Source of the DNA: Symbiodinium natans
Lineage: Eukaryota; Sar; Dinophyceae; Suessiales; Symbiodiniaceae
DNA: 64,000 bases
Reading direction: 5' to 3'
Assembly: GCA_905221605.1 (NCBI GenBank)
Contig: CAJNDS010002065.1
Span: 648,837 to 712,836 of the forward strand
Positions 30,948 through 41,925 of this stretch are shown here, piece by piece (position 1 is the first letter of the stretch; each line of letters begins with the position of its first letter). A program made the position numbers and the translations under genes. Under the pieces are notes generated by a model. The model was given only the letters and a program-made list of their open reading frames with translations. It was not told the origin of the DNA and ran no database searches.

Positions 30948-33900
30948 AATTAAAACTTTCTAAACTATCTAAACTATCTAAACTATCTAACCTCTATTTT
31001 GGGAAAAAAGGAGGTTAGATAGTTTAGATGGTTTAGGGGCTCGTCTCAACTATCTAAACTATCTAAACTGTCTAAACTATCTAACCTCCTTTTTTCCCAA
31101 AACCGAGGTTAGATAGTTTAGATAGTTTAGAGGCTCGTCTAAACTATCTAAACTATCTAACCTCCTTTTCTCCCAAAATGGAGGTTAGATAGTTTAGATA
31201 GTTTAGATAGTTTAGAAAGTTTCAAACCTCCTGGGGGCCTCCCCGGAAAGAGGTTAGATAGTTTAGATAGTTTAGATAGTTCAGGGGCTTCCTGAACTAT
31301 CTAAACTATCTAAACTATCTAACCTCTTTCCGGGGAGGCCCCCAGGAGGTTTGAAACTTTCTAAGCTATCTAAACTATCTAAACTATCTAAACTATCTAA
31401 CCTCTGTTTCTCCCAAAATCGAAGTTAGATAGTTTAGATAGTTTAGGGGCTCGTCTAAACTATCTAAACTATCTAAACTATCTAACCTCTGTTTCTCCCA
31501 AAATCGAGGTTAGATAGTTTAGATCGTTTAGGGGCTCGTCTAAACTATCTAAACTATCTAAACTATCTAACCTCTGTTTCTCCCAAAATCGAGGTTAGAT
31601 AGTTTAGATAGTTTAGATAGTTTAGATAGTTAGAAAGTTTCAAACCTTTTCCGGGGGCCTCCCCGGGAAAGAGGTTAGGATAGTTTAGATAGTTTAGATA
31701 GTTTATGAGAGTCAGGGGCTTCCTGAACTATCTAAACTATCTTAACCTCTTCGGGGAGCCCCCAGGAGGTTTGAAACTTTCTAAAATATCTAAACTATCT
31801 AAACATCTAAACTTCTACCTATACCTAAAATATCTAAACTACTAAACCTCTGTTCTCCAAATCGAGGAGATAGTTAGATAGTTTAGTGGTCGTCTAAACT
31901 ATTTTAAACTATCTAAACTATACGAAACTATCTAACATCCCGCCAATTTTCTTCCTCAAAATGAGGTTAGATATTTAGATAGTTTAGATAGTTTAGAAAG
32001 TTTCAAACCTCCTGGGGGCCTCCCCGGAAAGAGGTTAGATAGTTTAGATAGTTTAGATAGTTCAGGGGCTTCCTGAACTATCTAAACTATCTAAACTATC
32101 TAACCTCTTTCCGGGAAGGCACCCAGGAGGTTTGAAACTTTCTAAAACAATCTAAACTATCTAAACTATCTAACCTCTGTTTCTCCCAAAATCGAAGTTA
32201 GATAGTTTAGATAGTTTAGGGGCTCGTCTAAACTATCTAAACTATCTAAACTATCTAACCTCTGTTTCTCCCAAAATCGAGGTTAGATAGTTTAGATAGT
32301 TTAGGGGCTCGTCTAAACTATCTAAACTATCTAAACTATCTAAACTATCTAACCTCCTTCTCTCCCAAAATCGAGGTTAGATAGTTTAGATAGTTTAGAT
32401 AGTTTAGATAGTTTAGATAGTTTAGATAGTTTGGAAAGTTTCAAACCTCCTGGGGGCCTCCCCGGAAAGAGGTTAGATAGTTTAGATAGTTTAGATAGTT
32501 CAGGGGCTTCCTGAACTATCTAAACTATCTAGACTATCTAACCTCTGGCTGGGGACGACCCAGAGGGAATTGAAACTTTCTAAACTATCTAAACTATCTA
32601 AACTATCTAAACTATCTAACCTCTGTTTCTCCCAAAATCGAGGTTAGATAGCTTAGATAGTTTAGGGGCTCGTCTAAACTATTTAAACTATCTAAACTAT
32701 CTAAACTATCTAACCTCCTTTTCTCCCAAAATCGAGGTTAGATAGTTTAGATAGTTTAGATAGTTTAGAAAGTTTCAAACCTCCTGGGGGCCTCCCCGGA
32801 AAGAGGTTAGATAGTTTAGATAGTTTAGATAGTTTAGATAGTTGAGGAAGCCCCTGAACTATCTAAACTATCTAAACTATCTAACCTCTTTCCGGGGAGG
32901 CCCCCAGGAGGTTTGAAACTTTCTAAACTATCTAAACTATCTAAACTATCTAACCTCTGTTTCTCCCAAAATCGAGGTTAGATAGTTTAGATAGTTTAGG
33001 GGCTCGTCTAAACTATCTAAACTATCTAAACTATCTAAACTATCTAAACTATCTAAACTATCTAAACTATCTAAACAATCTAAACTATCTAAACTATCTA
33101 ACCTCCTTTTCTCCCAAAATCGAGGTTAGATAGTTTAGATAGTTTAGGGGCTCGTCTAAACTATCTAAACTATCTAAACTATCTAACCTCCTTTTCTCCC
33201 AAAATCGAGGTTAGATAGTTTAGATAGTTTAGATAGTTTAGATAGTTTAGAAAGTTTCAAACCTCCCGGGGGCCTCCCCGGAAAGAGGTTAGATAGTTTA
33301 GATAGTTCAGGGGCTTCCTGAAGTATCTAAACTATCTAAACTATCTAACCTCTTTCCGGGGAGGCCCCCAGGAGGTTAGAAACTTTCTAAACTATCTAAA
33401 CTATCTAAACTATCTAACCTCTGTTTCTGCCAAAATCGAGGATAGATAGTTTAGATAGTTTAGGGGCTCGTCTAAACTATTTAAACTATCTAAACTATCT
33501 AAACTATCTAACCTCCTTTTCTCCCAAAATCGAGGTTAGATAGTTTAGATAGTTTAGATAGTTTAGATAGTTTAGATAGTTTAGATAGTTTCAAACCTCC
33601 TGGGGGCCTCCCCGGAAAGAGGTTAGATAGTTTAGATAGTTTAGATAGTTCAGGGGCTTCCTGAACTATCTAAACTATCTAAACTATCTAACCTCTTTCC
33701 GGGAAGGCCCCCAGGGGGTTTGAAACTTTCTAAACTATCTAAACTATCTAAACTATCTAAACTATCTAACCTCCGTTTCTCCCAAAATCGAGGTTAGATA
33801 GTTTAGATAGTTTAGGGGCTCGTCTAAACTATCTAAACTATCTAAACTATCTAAACTATCTAACCTCTGTTCCTCCCAAAATCGAGGTTAGATAGTTTAG

Positions 33901-34985
33901 ATACTTTAGGGGCTCGTCTGAACTATCTAAACTATCGAAACTATCTAAACTATCTAACCTCCTTTTCTCCCAAAATCGAGGATAGATAGTTTAGATAGTT
34001 TAGATAGTTTAGAAAGTTTCAAACCTCCTGGGGGCCTCCCCGGAAAGAGGTTAGATAGTTTAGATAGTTTAGATAGTTCAGGGGCTTCCTGAACTATCTA
34101 AACTATCTAAACTATCTAACCTCTTTCCGGGGAGGCCCCCAGGAGGTTTGAAACTTTGAAAACTATCTAAACTATCTAACCTCTTTCCGGGGAGGCCCCC
34201 AGGAGGTTTGAAACTTTCTAAACTATCTAAACTATCTAACCTCTGTTTCTCCCAAAATCGAGGTTAGATAGTTTAGATAGTTTAGGGGCTATCTAAACTA
34301 TCTAAACTATCTAAACTATCTAAACTATCTAACCTCCTTTTCTCCCAAAATCGAGGTTAGATAGTTTAGATAGTTTAGGGGCTCGTCTAAACTATCTAAA
34401 CTATCTAAACTATCTAAACTATCTAAACTATCTAAACTATCTAACCTCCTTTTCTCCCAAAATCGAGGTTAGATAGTTTAGATAGTTTAGGGGCTCGTCT
34501 CTAAACTATCTAAACTATCTAAACTATCTAACCTCCTTTTCTCCCAAAATCGAGGTTAGATAGATAGTTTAGATAGTTTAGATAGTTTAGATAGTTTAGA
34601 AAGTTTCAAACCTCCTGGGGGCCTCCCCGGAAAGAGGTTAGATAGTTTAGATAGTTTAGATAGTTCAGGGGCTTCCTGAACTATCTAAACTATCTAAACT
34701 ATCTAACCTCTTTCCGGGGAGGCCCCCAGGAGGTTTGAAACTTTCTAAACTATCTAAACTATCTAAACTATCTAAACTATCTAACCTCTGTTTCTCCCAA
34801 AATCGAGGTTAGATAGTTTAGATAGTTTAGGGGCTCGTCTAAACTATTTAAACTATCTAAACTATCTAAACTATCTAACCTCCTTTTCTCCCAAAATCGA
34901 GGTTAGATAGTTTAGATAGTTCAGGGAAAACTGAACTATCTAAACTATCTAAACTATCTAAACTATTTAAACTATTTAACCTCCT
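30948..34985. repeat. Palindromic satellite of alternating TTTAGATAG arrays
   Basis: Runs of the 9-mer CTATCTAAA alternate with runs of its complement TTTAGATAG, separated by recurring spacers: GGGGCTCGTC, a CTCCCAAAATCGAGG spacer, TTCAGGGGCTTCCTGAA, and a 38-bp spacer containing CCTGGGGGCCTCCCCGG. The 38-bp spacer appears in both orientations. Each opposing pair can form a hairpin of 40-100 bp, and the hairpins are nested. The block 31.64-31.95 kb is decayed or poorly sequenced. No genes. Confidence 0.95.
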
Positions 34986-35103
34986 TCTCCAAGAAAGGAA
35001 AGTAATCACATAGTACCTAAAGGTCCCTCTTACATATATATATAGGGGTTTGGGCTCGAAATGTTTAGAGAGTCCCCTAGTTCATCCCGGTCAGCAGCAG
35101 CAG

Positions 35104-36354
35104 ATGGCACAAGTCAAGAAACCTCACCTCAAAGACAAGAAGGCAAAAGAGAAGACAGATGCAAGGGATCAGTCAGATGATGACGTGGAGATCTTAAACA
35201 AAGCTCATGAAGATCAGCAAGCAAATGATGAGAAGATGAAGGACAAACCCGATGTCGAGATGGACTCGCATAAGACAATCAATCCGCGCAGAATATGGAG
35301 CAAAAGATCTACAACCTCATCGAAATCCTTGTATGAGATTGCTTCTACACCTCAGCGCGTAACAAAGGAGACGGACACTACCACAGAAGCCATAGAGAAG
35401 AAGAGTAAGAGAGAGGTTGACAAGGAGACGCGTGAGCTCATACAGCAAATGAAGGACCTCAGCTTGCAGATGAAGCACGAGTTAGACCAATGGCGAGCTG
35501 CGGGAGCAACATCAACTGAACAGGTACAAGGACAGCAGAACAATATGCAAGCTCAGCTTGACAGGTTGACAGAGATTGCAAACAGACACGATGAAGAGAT
35601 TGACGACCTCAGGGGCCTCTCAGACTTCACACATGAGATCGTTTTCGAGCGTGAGGCCAAGTACACCACCCTCAAGATGATAATCAAATCGTGGCCGCAG
35701 AATGCAACATATTACGACAGAGTCAGAGTTACTGATTGGCTGTTACAGCAAGCTCATGTACAACAGCAGACCAAGCAGGAGCATGGGTATTATACTTCTG
35801 GACGCAAGTTTGTTCTTTCGCCAGTTACCATTCTGACCTTTGAAGACCAGGATACGCATCATATGTTTGAGAAGTTTGCCTACACGAGCTTTTCTGCGAA
35901 GAAACCACTCTATTACTGGGATTCGTATGGTAATTACATGCAGCACTGGAAAGGTGGATGGCATAAGCTGGTCATCACCAACTATATGGGGAAAATCGAC
36001 CAGACGATAAACCTCGCACTCATCACGGTCTTGCACATCTTGACTTCCAGTGAGCAGACAGGCTATGCGGGAAAGGACCAGCTCTCGCACAGACCATCGG
36101 ACAAGCAGATCTTTGACCTGAACACCAAATCAGCAGTGGCCAAAGCAACCTATGATAAAGACCAAGGTGTACCTGCAATCGTTCTCCAGAAGAGCTTCGT
36201 TGAAGTCGTACGAACAAACTGGCATGAAGCGTGGCGAGTTGCACATCGAGATCACCCAAGATTTAGCGATTATAGCAGATTTCCATATGTTTGCACGTTT
36301 GCCGGTGCTAGAACCGAGGAAGGAACAAATGACGATGAACCCAAAAATGAGTGA
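35104..36354 (+). CDS. LINE ORF1 protein
   Basis: 416 codons from the first ATG (MAQVKKPHLKDKK); the frame is open for 18 further codons upstream without an ATG. The N-terminal third is highly charged. A coiled coil follows (about residues 90-185, with KETRELIQQMKDLSLQMKHE). The C-terminal half is globular, with WDSYGNYMQHWKGGW and an aromatic-rich core reminiscent of the RRM-plus-C-terminal-domain layout of LINE ORF1 proteins. Such proteins bind the element's RNA as trimers and chaperone it. No CCHC knuckle is seen. The TGA stop is followed directly by CTAG and lies in frame with ORF2. Assignment rests on layout and position more than on motif identity. Confidence 0.7.
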   Translation: MAQVKKPHLKDKKAKEKTDARDQSDDDVEILNKAHEDQQANDEKMKDKPDVEMDSHKTINPRRIWSKRSTTSSKSLYEIASTPQRVTKETDTTTEAIEKKSKREVDKETRELIQQMKDLSLQMKHELDQWRAAGATSTEQVQGQQNNMQAQLDRLTEIANRHDEEIDDLRGLSDFTHEIVFEREAKYTTLKMIIKSWPQNATYYDRVRVTDWLLQQAHVQQQTKQEHGYYTSGRKFVLSPVTILTFEDQDTHHMFEKFAYTSFSAKKPLYYWDSYGNYMQHWKGGWHKLVITNYMGKIDQTINLALITVLHILTSSEQTGYAGKDQLSHRPSDKQIFDLNTKSAVAKATYDKDQGVPAIVLQKSFVEVVRTNWHEAWRVAHRDHPRFSDYSRFPYVCTFAGARTEEGTNDDEPKNE

Positions 36355-36358
36355 CTAG
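36352..36358 (+). promoter_or_regulatory. UGA-CUAG, candidate stop-readthrough signal
   Basis: ORF1 ends GAG-TGA and the next bases are CTAG. UGA followed by CUAG is the established high-leakiness context seen in alphavirus polyproteins and in several animal readthrough genes. The codons between this stop and the ORF2 ATG at 36382 are all sense and in the same frame, so readthrough would give an ORF1-ORF2 fusion. Confidence 0.6.
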
Positions 36359-36381
36359 ATCGCGCATTTTCGGTCAAAAAC

Positions 36382-39300
36382 ATGAGGCAACAATGGAGGC
36401 AACAATCCCCCCCTTGCACAAGACAAGGGGTTGGCAACAACAGCTGCTGCACCGGAACAAACAACACAACACAACAGCAACCTGCACCTTCCAGACGGTG
36501 CCCCGGGACAATGCCCATCGGGCAGACGAAGCAGCCCCAGAGTTCTGTTCAAAATAAAACCAGAAATTACACTTCCAGCTATTGCTCTCGTAACTACCGA
36601 AGGCGACTCCATAGATCGTTGTGGCGTTGGTTCAAACGAACAAAACTCTGGGGAAGAGCCAACAAGGCAGCACAGGAGCACCTCAAAAGTTCTAACTCTT
36701 CAAAGCGCAAAACATTCTCATCACTACAGAAATGGAAAATTCAGCTTAAAAGTAAGAAATGGTTCCGTAACAATAAAGAAATGTTGAGAACAAGATTCAA
36801 AGACATTTGTAAATTTCATAGACAAAAAATGGCAAGAATTTCAACAGCTAGACCTTCACCGCAAGCTAAAAAGCTTGCAAACCAATGTTACATTAGAGCT
36901 GCGTGCTTAAACGTTCGTGGTTTAAACAAAAACACTAAGCGAGAGATAATCCCAGACATTATGCGCCGCAACAAATATGATATCATGCTTTTGAGTGAAA
37001 CAAATGTTAACTCAAGCAGTTGGGAAGCTTGGGATGGCTATTATTGCTTTTTTAGCTCGAGCATTGATCCTAAAGTTAGAGAGAAAGAAATGAAAAGAAA
37101 GGAAGAGAAAAAATCACAGGCAAGTAAGGATAGAACTACCACATACACACATTTTCGGAACGCCCCGGACTTCGAAAATGCTGGTGTTGCAATTGTTATC
37201 AAAGGTACGCTGGTAGATTCATTAAAAGACATTAAACAGATCAACGGTAGAATGATGAAAGCTACTTTCGCCGCTTCTGGCTCAGACATCTCTTTTTTTG
37301 CTATCTATGCACCACATAGCGCACATGCCGGTGAAGAAAAAGAAAACTTTTATGATTTATTATCAGATGAGATCCTGCAAACTAAGGGAACTTATTATGT
37401 AGGTGGTGATTTCAATGCCAGGTTGCACTATGTCCGCAATGTAGACAAAGACGTTTGCGGTCCACACATACTGGGAAGAGGAATGGCGTATTTGGATGGA
37501 ATGAGCGAAACTACCAAAGAAAGCAGAGCCCTATTTTTAGGTTTTTGCAAAATTCATGCATTGAAAATAATGAACACACAATTCCGGAAACCGCCTGAAA
37601 AATTACTGACATACAAAGAAAAGTGTGCACAGCAAGAAGACAATTTGGACATAGGACCCCCATACGATGCACACAAATATGCTCAATTAGATTATTGGTT
37701 GGCAGGAGACGCGTGGAGATCAACGATTAAAGATGCACAAAGCCGAAAGGACATTTTCTACGATTCTGACCATTTTGTGCTAGAGTGCCGGATCATGATC
37801 AAAGGACTATACCACAAAACACATAACAAAGAAAGAACTGTACGTTTTTACAAGCCCAATGTGGAAAGATGGAAAAATTACAACATGCATATTCAGCATG
37901 CAATAAAACGTGACTCACTTTGCTTACAATCATTTTCTGCACTGCTACAAGAAGCAGCTGATAAACATCTAGAAAAAATCCCTCATGACAAGAAAAAATC
38001 ATACATTAGTAGGGGGACTTGGGCAAAAATTGAGAAACGAAACCTAGGAAGAAGACACGGTATGACTTCTGCTGAACTAAAACAACTAAATAACGACATT
38101 GCAAAATCGGCTAACATGGATAAACAAGCCTCTCTGATGGAGAAGTTTAATGAAAACCCTATGGACCCAAACAAAAAAGGATTATGGAAAGCAGTTCGGA
38201 GTTTGAAGAGAAAGTTCACACCGCAATATGTTAAAATGAAAAACAAACATGGCAAACACGTTCCGTTGATCCTTCGCGCAGAAACTGTTGCAAGTTATTT
38301 GGAAGAAGAACATTGGAAAAATGATGTTAACGGACAGCCATGCAGGACAAAAATTGTTGACAACAATTTTGCTGATGAGTCGCCTTTCGTTATTTCAGAA
38401 TTGAACGACGCCTTACAAGCAGCAAAATGTCATAAACAACCTGGACTTGATGGGATCATCATAGAGCTCTTGAAGTGGCTCGATGCGCCAAATAGAGATA
38501 TCCTACTTCTTTTAATCAATAGCTGGTGGTCTAACAAGACCGCACCCGAAGAACTATTCTTGGCGCGGGTCGCTCCAATCTTCAAGAAAGGAGATACAGA
38601 TGTTGCTTCTAATTATAGGCCTATATCTCTATTAAATAGCATCTACAAGGTGTATATGATGATGATCAGGACCAGAATGCAAAATTCGATCGAGCACCTT
38701 TTAACAAGGACGCAGTACGGTTTCCGACCGAGCAAGTCCACTTCACATGCCATCTACCTTATCAGACGTATACAGGACTTTGCAGAGTCGAAAGCCGCTA
38801 AGCTAAGCATCGCATTACTAGACTGGGAGAAGGCTTTCGATAAGATTCAACATGATAAGCTGTTGGTTGCTTTATCTAGACTTGGTTTCAGCCAGCATTA
38901 CATAGACGTTATTGCGGATTGTTATCGAAAGCCGACATTCTATGTGAAGGACGATTTCGCTACTTCAACAATAAAAGAGCAAAAAAGCGGCATACGGCAA
39001 GGATGCCCGTTGAGCCCTTTCTTGTTCACATTGGTTATGTCGTGCATTGATTCTGATATTCAATCCTCCATCACTGGTCACGTAGCCAATAATAGAGTTC
39101 CGGGTCTGGATTTTGACATGGTTTACTATGCTGATGACACGATTGTGTTTTCCCAGAGCAACAGAGGTCTCAACGAACTTTTGTGTCTCACCGAGAGGAT
39201 TTCACAACAATACGGACTCCATTTGAACAGAGACAAGTGCGTCGCAATACCCATGAATAATGATGGTTCCATTCATTTTCAAGATGGCACGCCCTTAGCC

Positions 39301-39951
39301 ACAGAATTCGAAGCTACGTATCTTGGCAATGAAATTAACAGGGAGGTCAATATTCGTCATGAAATCTCGAACAAGCTACAAGAGGTAAGACGCACTTGGA
39401 TCAAATTAACCCCTTATTGGAAAGCAACCCATGCTAGCAAGAGGTGGAAACTAATAGTATATGATGCCATTATCCGCAGCAAACTACTCTACGGGCTAGA
39501 AACTATTCACTTAACCACTGCTATGGCAAAGAAGCTCAATGCGTTCCAAATGAGGGGCATTCGCAAGATTTTAAACAAAGCTCACACCTATATAGACCGT
39601 ACAAATACTAATGCAAAGCTTCTGGAAGAAGCAAGTATGATAGCATTTCCAAGCCGGGACGACCAACGAAAGATACTACTATTTAGTGAGTTCCATAATT
39701 TACGACGGGCTAAGCTTTTAGGTCATATACTTCGTAGTACAGATTCAGATCCTTTAAGACAGGTATCGTTTATGCCCAGCAGTGCCACTAGAATCGAGTA
39801 TGGCAAAAAGCGAGTTGGGAAGCCCCGGCAAACTTGGATACACCATGCAAAGAAGTTTGTGTGGGAAGAGACGCTTGGCAGAATATCTTATGAAGAAACC
39901 CCGGTACAAGATAATCTCATCTATAATGCAGGTTTGCAAAGACAGTTCTAA
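36382..39951 (+). CDS. LINE ORF2: endonuclease-reverse transcriptase
   Basis: 1189 codons. Residues 1-170 are basic and of unknown role. An APE-type endonuclease spans about 172-470: LNVRGLN, the SETN glutamate near 203, GGDFNAR near 341, and SDHF with the catalytic His near 462. The reverse transcriptase spans about 720-1000: RVAPIFKKGD, YRPISLL, the QYGFRPSKST block, LDWEKAFDKI with the first catalytic Asp, GIRQGCPLSPFLF, and YADD at 916-919. The C-terminal 200 residues lack a CCHC finger or RNase H. The enzyme would nick target DNA and reverse-transcribe the element RNA at the nick. The organisation fits L1/Jockey-like lineages, but the clade needs a tree. Confidence 0.92.
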   Translation: MRQQWRQQSPPCTRQGVGNNSCCTGTNNTTQQQPAPSRRCPGTMPIGQTKQPQSSVQNKTRNYTSSYCSRNYRRRLHRSLWRWFKRTKLWGRANKAAQEHLKSSNSSKRKTFSSLQKWKIQLKSKKWFRNNKEMLRTRFKDICKFHRQKMARISTARPSPQAKKLANQCYIRAACLNVRGLNKNTKREIIPDIMRRNKYDIMLLSETNVNSSSWEAWDGYYCFFSSSIDPKVREKEMKRKEEKKSQASKDRTTTYTHFRNAPDFENAGVAIVIKGTLVDSLKDIKQINGRMMKATFAASGSDISFFAIYAPHSAHAGEEKENFYDLLSDEILQTKGTYYVGGDFNARLHYVRNVDKDVCGPHILGRGMAYLDGMSETTKESRALFLGFCKIHALKIMNTQFRKPPEKLLTYKEKCAQQEDNLDIGPPYDAHKYAQLDYWLAGDAWRSTIKDAQSRKDIFYDSDHFVLECRIMIKGLYHKTHNKERTVRFYKPNVERWKNYNMHIQHAIKRDSLCLQSFSALLQEAADKHLEKIPHDKKKSYISRGTWAKIEKRNLGRRHGMTSAELKQLNNDIAKSANMDKQASLMEKFNENPMDPNKKGLWKAVRSLKRKFTPQYVKMKNKHGKHVPLILRAETVASYLEEEHWKNDVNGQPCRTKIVDNNFADESPFVISELNDALQAAKCHKQPGLDGIIIELLKWLDAPNRDILLLLINSWWSNKTAPEELFLARVAPIFKKGDTDVASNYRPISLLNSIYKVYMMMIRTRMQNSIEHLLTRTQYGFRPSKSTSHAIYLIRRIQDFAESKAAKLSIALLDWEKAFDKIQHDKLLVALSRLGFSQHYIDVIADCYRKPTFYVKDDFATSTIKEQKSGIRQGCPLSPFLFTLVMSCIDSDIQSSITGHVANNRVPGLDFDMVYYADDTIVFSQSNRGLNELLCLTERISQQYGLHLNRDKCVAIPMNNDGSIHFQDGTPLATEFEATYLGNEINREVNIRHEISNKLQEVRRTWIKLTPYWKATHASKRWKLIVYDAIIRSKLLYGLETIHLTTAMAKKLNAFQMRGIRKILNKAHTYIDRTNTNAKLLEEASMIAFPSRDDQRKILLFSEFHNLRRAKLLGHILRSTDSDPLRQVSFMPSSATRIEYGKKRVGKPRQTWIHHAKKFVWEETLGRISYEETPVQDNLIYNAGLQRQF

Positions 39952-40071
39952 AGCGTCTGCAGAGGGTAAGCCTCCTTTTTGCTGCGCCAACGCCGTGTCT
40001 TGAAGTTGACGTACAGTCGATTCACGGTATGGCTTCGGAAAAAAAAATATATATATATACATATATATATA
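39952..40071 (+). other. LINE 3' untranslated region and A/TA tail
   Basis: About 85 nt of non-coding sequence, then A9 and TATATA/CATATA repeats. The short tail and microsatellite ending are usual for LINEs primed at A- or TA-rich targets. Confidence 0.7.
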
Positions 40072-40408
40072 TACATATGCACATGTACACCTGAATCTTC
40101 GGGTTCAGGGTTTAGGGTTTCGGGTTAAAATTCGCTCCTGGTTTAAAACCCTTCGTAAGTCTAAAGCTGCTCGTGGACGCCTCAAGCCCTCGACAGAGCC
40201 CTATAGACCCTGAGATGTGCGTGGGTGGGTTGGGAGAGCGCGTGAACCTGGGCGCACACCACAACACGCGTCCTGCGCGGTGGTGCGAGCGGAACATTGG
40301 CAAGCCCTAAGGCCCTAAACCCCGAACCCTGAACCCTTGAACCCTCAACCCGAAACCCTAAACCCCAAACCCCAAATTAAGCCGCTACACCTCCGCTCAT
40401 CGTCCTAG

Positions 40409-40471
40409 GAGGCGATCCTGGCAGAGTATCGCGTGTCCACGCCAGCTGCGGGAACGCCGGAGGAGCGCTAG
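40409..40471 (+). CDS. Putative terminal exon
   Basis: After an acceptor CGTCCTAG the plus strand reads EAILAEYRVSTPAAGTPEER and a TAG stop, 21 codons in all, immediately before a heptamer array. Composition is protein-like. No family assigned. Confidence 0.4.
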   Translation, partial: EAILAEYRVSTPAAGTPEER

Positions 40472-40910
40472 GGCTTAGGGCTTAGGGCTTAGGGTTCAGG
40501 GTTTAGGGTTCAAGGCTTTGGGCTTAGGTTAGGGCTCAGGGTTTAGGGTTTATAGGGTCTAGGGTTTTGGGTTTCTAGGGTTCGGACTGGAGGTGTGATG
40601 GCCTGCCACCACCTGCACGATCCCGAAGTCCCCCAAGAAATAGTGGCCTGTGTTTAGGGTTAGGGTCTTAGGGTTTAGGGTTTAGGGTTTTTAGGGGTTT
40701 GGGGCCTCAGGGCTTGAGTGTTTCAGGATTCTTGCTCTCCTTCCCATGGAATCTCATCTTTGGTTCCATGATAAGTTGAAATGTGCCAAGTCAGGGTTTA
40801 GGGTTTAGGGTTTAGGGTTTAGGGTTTAGGGTTTAGGGTTTAGGGTTTAGGGTTTAGGGTTTAGGGTTTAGGGTCGAAGGGAAAGACAAGAATCCCTTGC
40901 TTCAACTCAC

Positions 40911-40952
40911 CTTTTTGTCTATGCTTGTTGGGCTCCTTACTATAAGGGTAAC
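40911..40952 (-). CDS. Putative 42-nt exon with consensus splice sites
   Basis: The minus strand has ATCGTAG as acceptor and AAAAAG followed by GTGAGT as donor, enclosing 14 codons in phase 0 (VTLIVRSPTSIDKK). CCCTAAA-type arrays flank it. It is the best pair of splice signals in this block. The gene is unidentified. Confidence 0.45.
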
Positions 40953-41216
40953 CTACGATGAGAGATGCATGGTGGGGGTCCCTCATAAACCCTAAACCCT
41001 AAACCCTAAACCCTAAACCCTAAACCCTAAACCCTATTTCGGAAGCCCCCATGTGTCTACAGGCTTTCGTGTCAACGCTAATACGAAGGCATTTCACCAC
41101 CCAGTCCATGGTGGGATCCTTACAGATGTTGTAACCTCGAGCCTTAGCGTTTTAGGGTTTAGGGTTTAGGGTTTAGGGTTTAGGGATGCATGCGGTGTTG
41201 CGTTTAGGAGTCACAG

Positions 41217-41298
41217 GTATGGCCCAATTGGCTTGTTCAAGCAGAATGCGCAGGGGCCTGTCTCAGTCTGTTTGGCCGAGATTCTCACAATCCCAGAG
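41217..41298 (+). CDS. Putative internal exon
   Basis: The acceptor GTCACAG and the donor GTGTGC enclose one base plus 27 codons, reading YGPIGLFKQNAQGPVSVCLA and then EILTIPE. The frame stays open past the donor to a TAA. Strongly protein-like, but no family is recognised. Confidence 0.45.
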
Positions 41299-41920
41299 GT
41301 GTGCAGGCGAAACGCCTTCGCGGAATATTTTTAACTCTCAACCCTAAATCCCAAAATCTAAAACCTAAACCCTCATGAGAAAAGGAGGGGGGGGGGGGAG
41401 GGTGCCGTAACACCCTTCTACACAGAACTCATAAGGAACCAGCGGCCCATAACCCCCCCCCCACCCTTGCACCTCCATGGTTCTTTATGAAACCCCAATA
41501 GCCCTGACCCTTTAAACCTAAACCCAACCCTAAACCTTAAACCCTAAACCCTAAACCCTAAACCCCAAACCCCAAACCCTAAACCCTAAACCCTAAACCC
41601 TAAACCCTAAACCTAAACCCTAAACCCTAAACCTTAAACCCTAATCCCTGGTTTAGGGTTTCGGGTCTGGAACCCCCCTGTTGCTCCCAAGTCTCCGCGG
41701 ATTTCCTATGGCGCAGGACGCCACCTCCTCGCAAGGCTTCCCCCCGCGCGTGCCCCTTGCGTCGGCAGCTTGAACACCCTTAGGGTTCGTAGGCTTCACG
41801 TAAAGGGGTTTAGGGTTTAGGGTTAGGGTTTAGGGTTTAGGGTTTAGGGTTTAGGGTTTAGGGTTTAGGGTTTGGGGTTTGGGGTTTGGGGTTTGGGGTC
41901 TGTGGTTTAGGGCTTAAGGG

Positions 41921-41925
41921 TCCTC
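41921..41925. repeat. 5' target-site duplication TCCTC
   Basis: TCCTC immediately precedes the 5' LTR and is repeated right after the 3' LTR at 61912-61916. The usual 5-bp duplication of Copia integration. Confidence 0.85.

Larger units (their letters stand above)
35032..40071 (+). mobile_element. Non-LTR retrotransposon (LINE)
   Basis: A two-ORF element with a 3' end of A9 running into a TA microsatellite. The 13-mer ACATATATATATA is present just before the 5' end (35032-35044) and after the tail (40059-40071). This could be a target duplication, but it is low-complexity. The apurinic-type endonuclease and YADD reverse transcriptase define the class. The 5' leader is only about 60 nt, so the copy may be full length or slightly truncated. 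Both ORFs are open, which suggests recent activity. It is inserted at the edge of the palindromic satellite, and its base composition is more AT-rich than that of the neighbouring Copia element. Confidence 0.9.
40072..41920. repeat. Telomere-like arrays with exon-like islands
   Basis: TTTAGGG runs (about 40480-40560, 40660-40700, 40795-40874, 41153-41184, 41808-41900) and CCCTAAA runs (40987-41033, 41520-41645) alternate. Islands open on the plus strand occur at about 40163-40305 and 40409-40471. On the minus strand, 41053-41133 reads KDPTMDWVVKCLRISVDTKA after an acceptor-like CTCGAG. Those with clear splice sites are listed separately. Confidence 0.75.
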
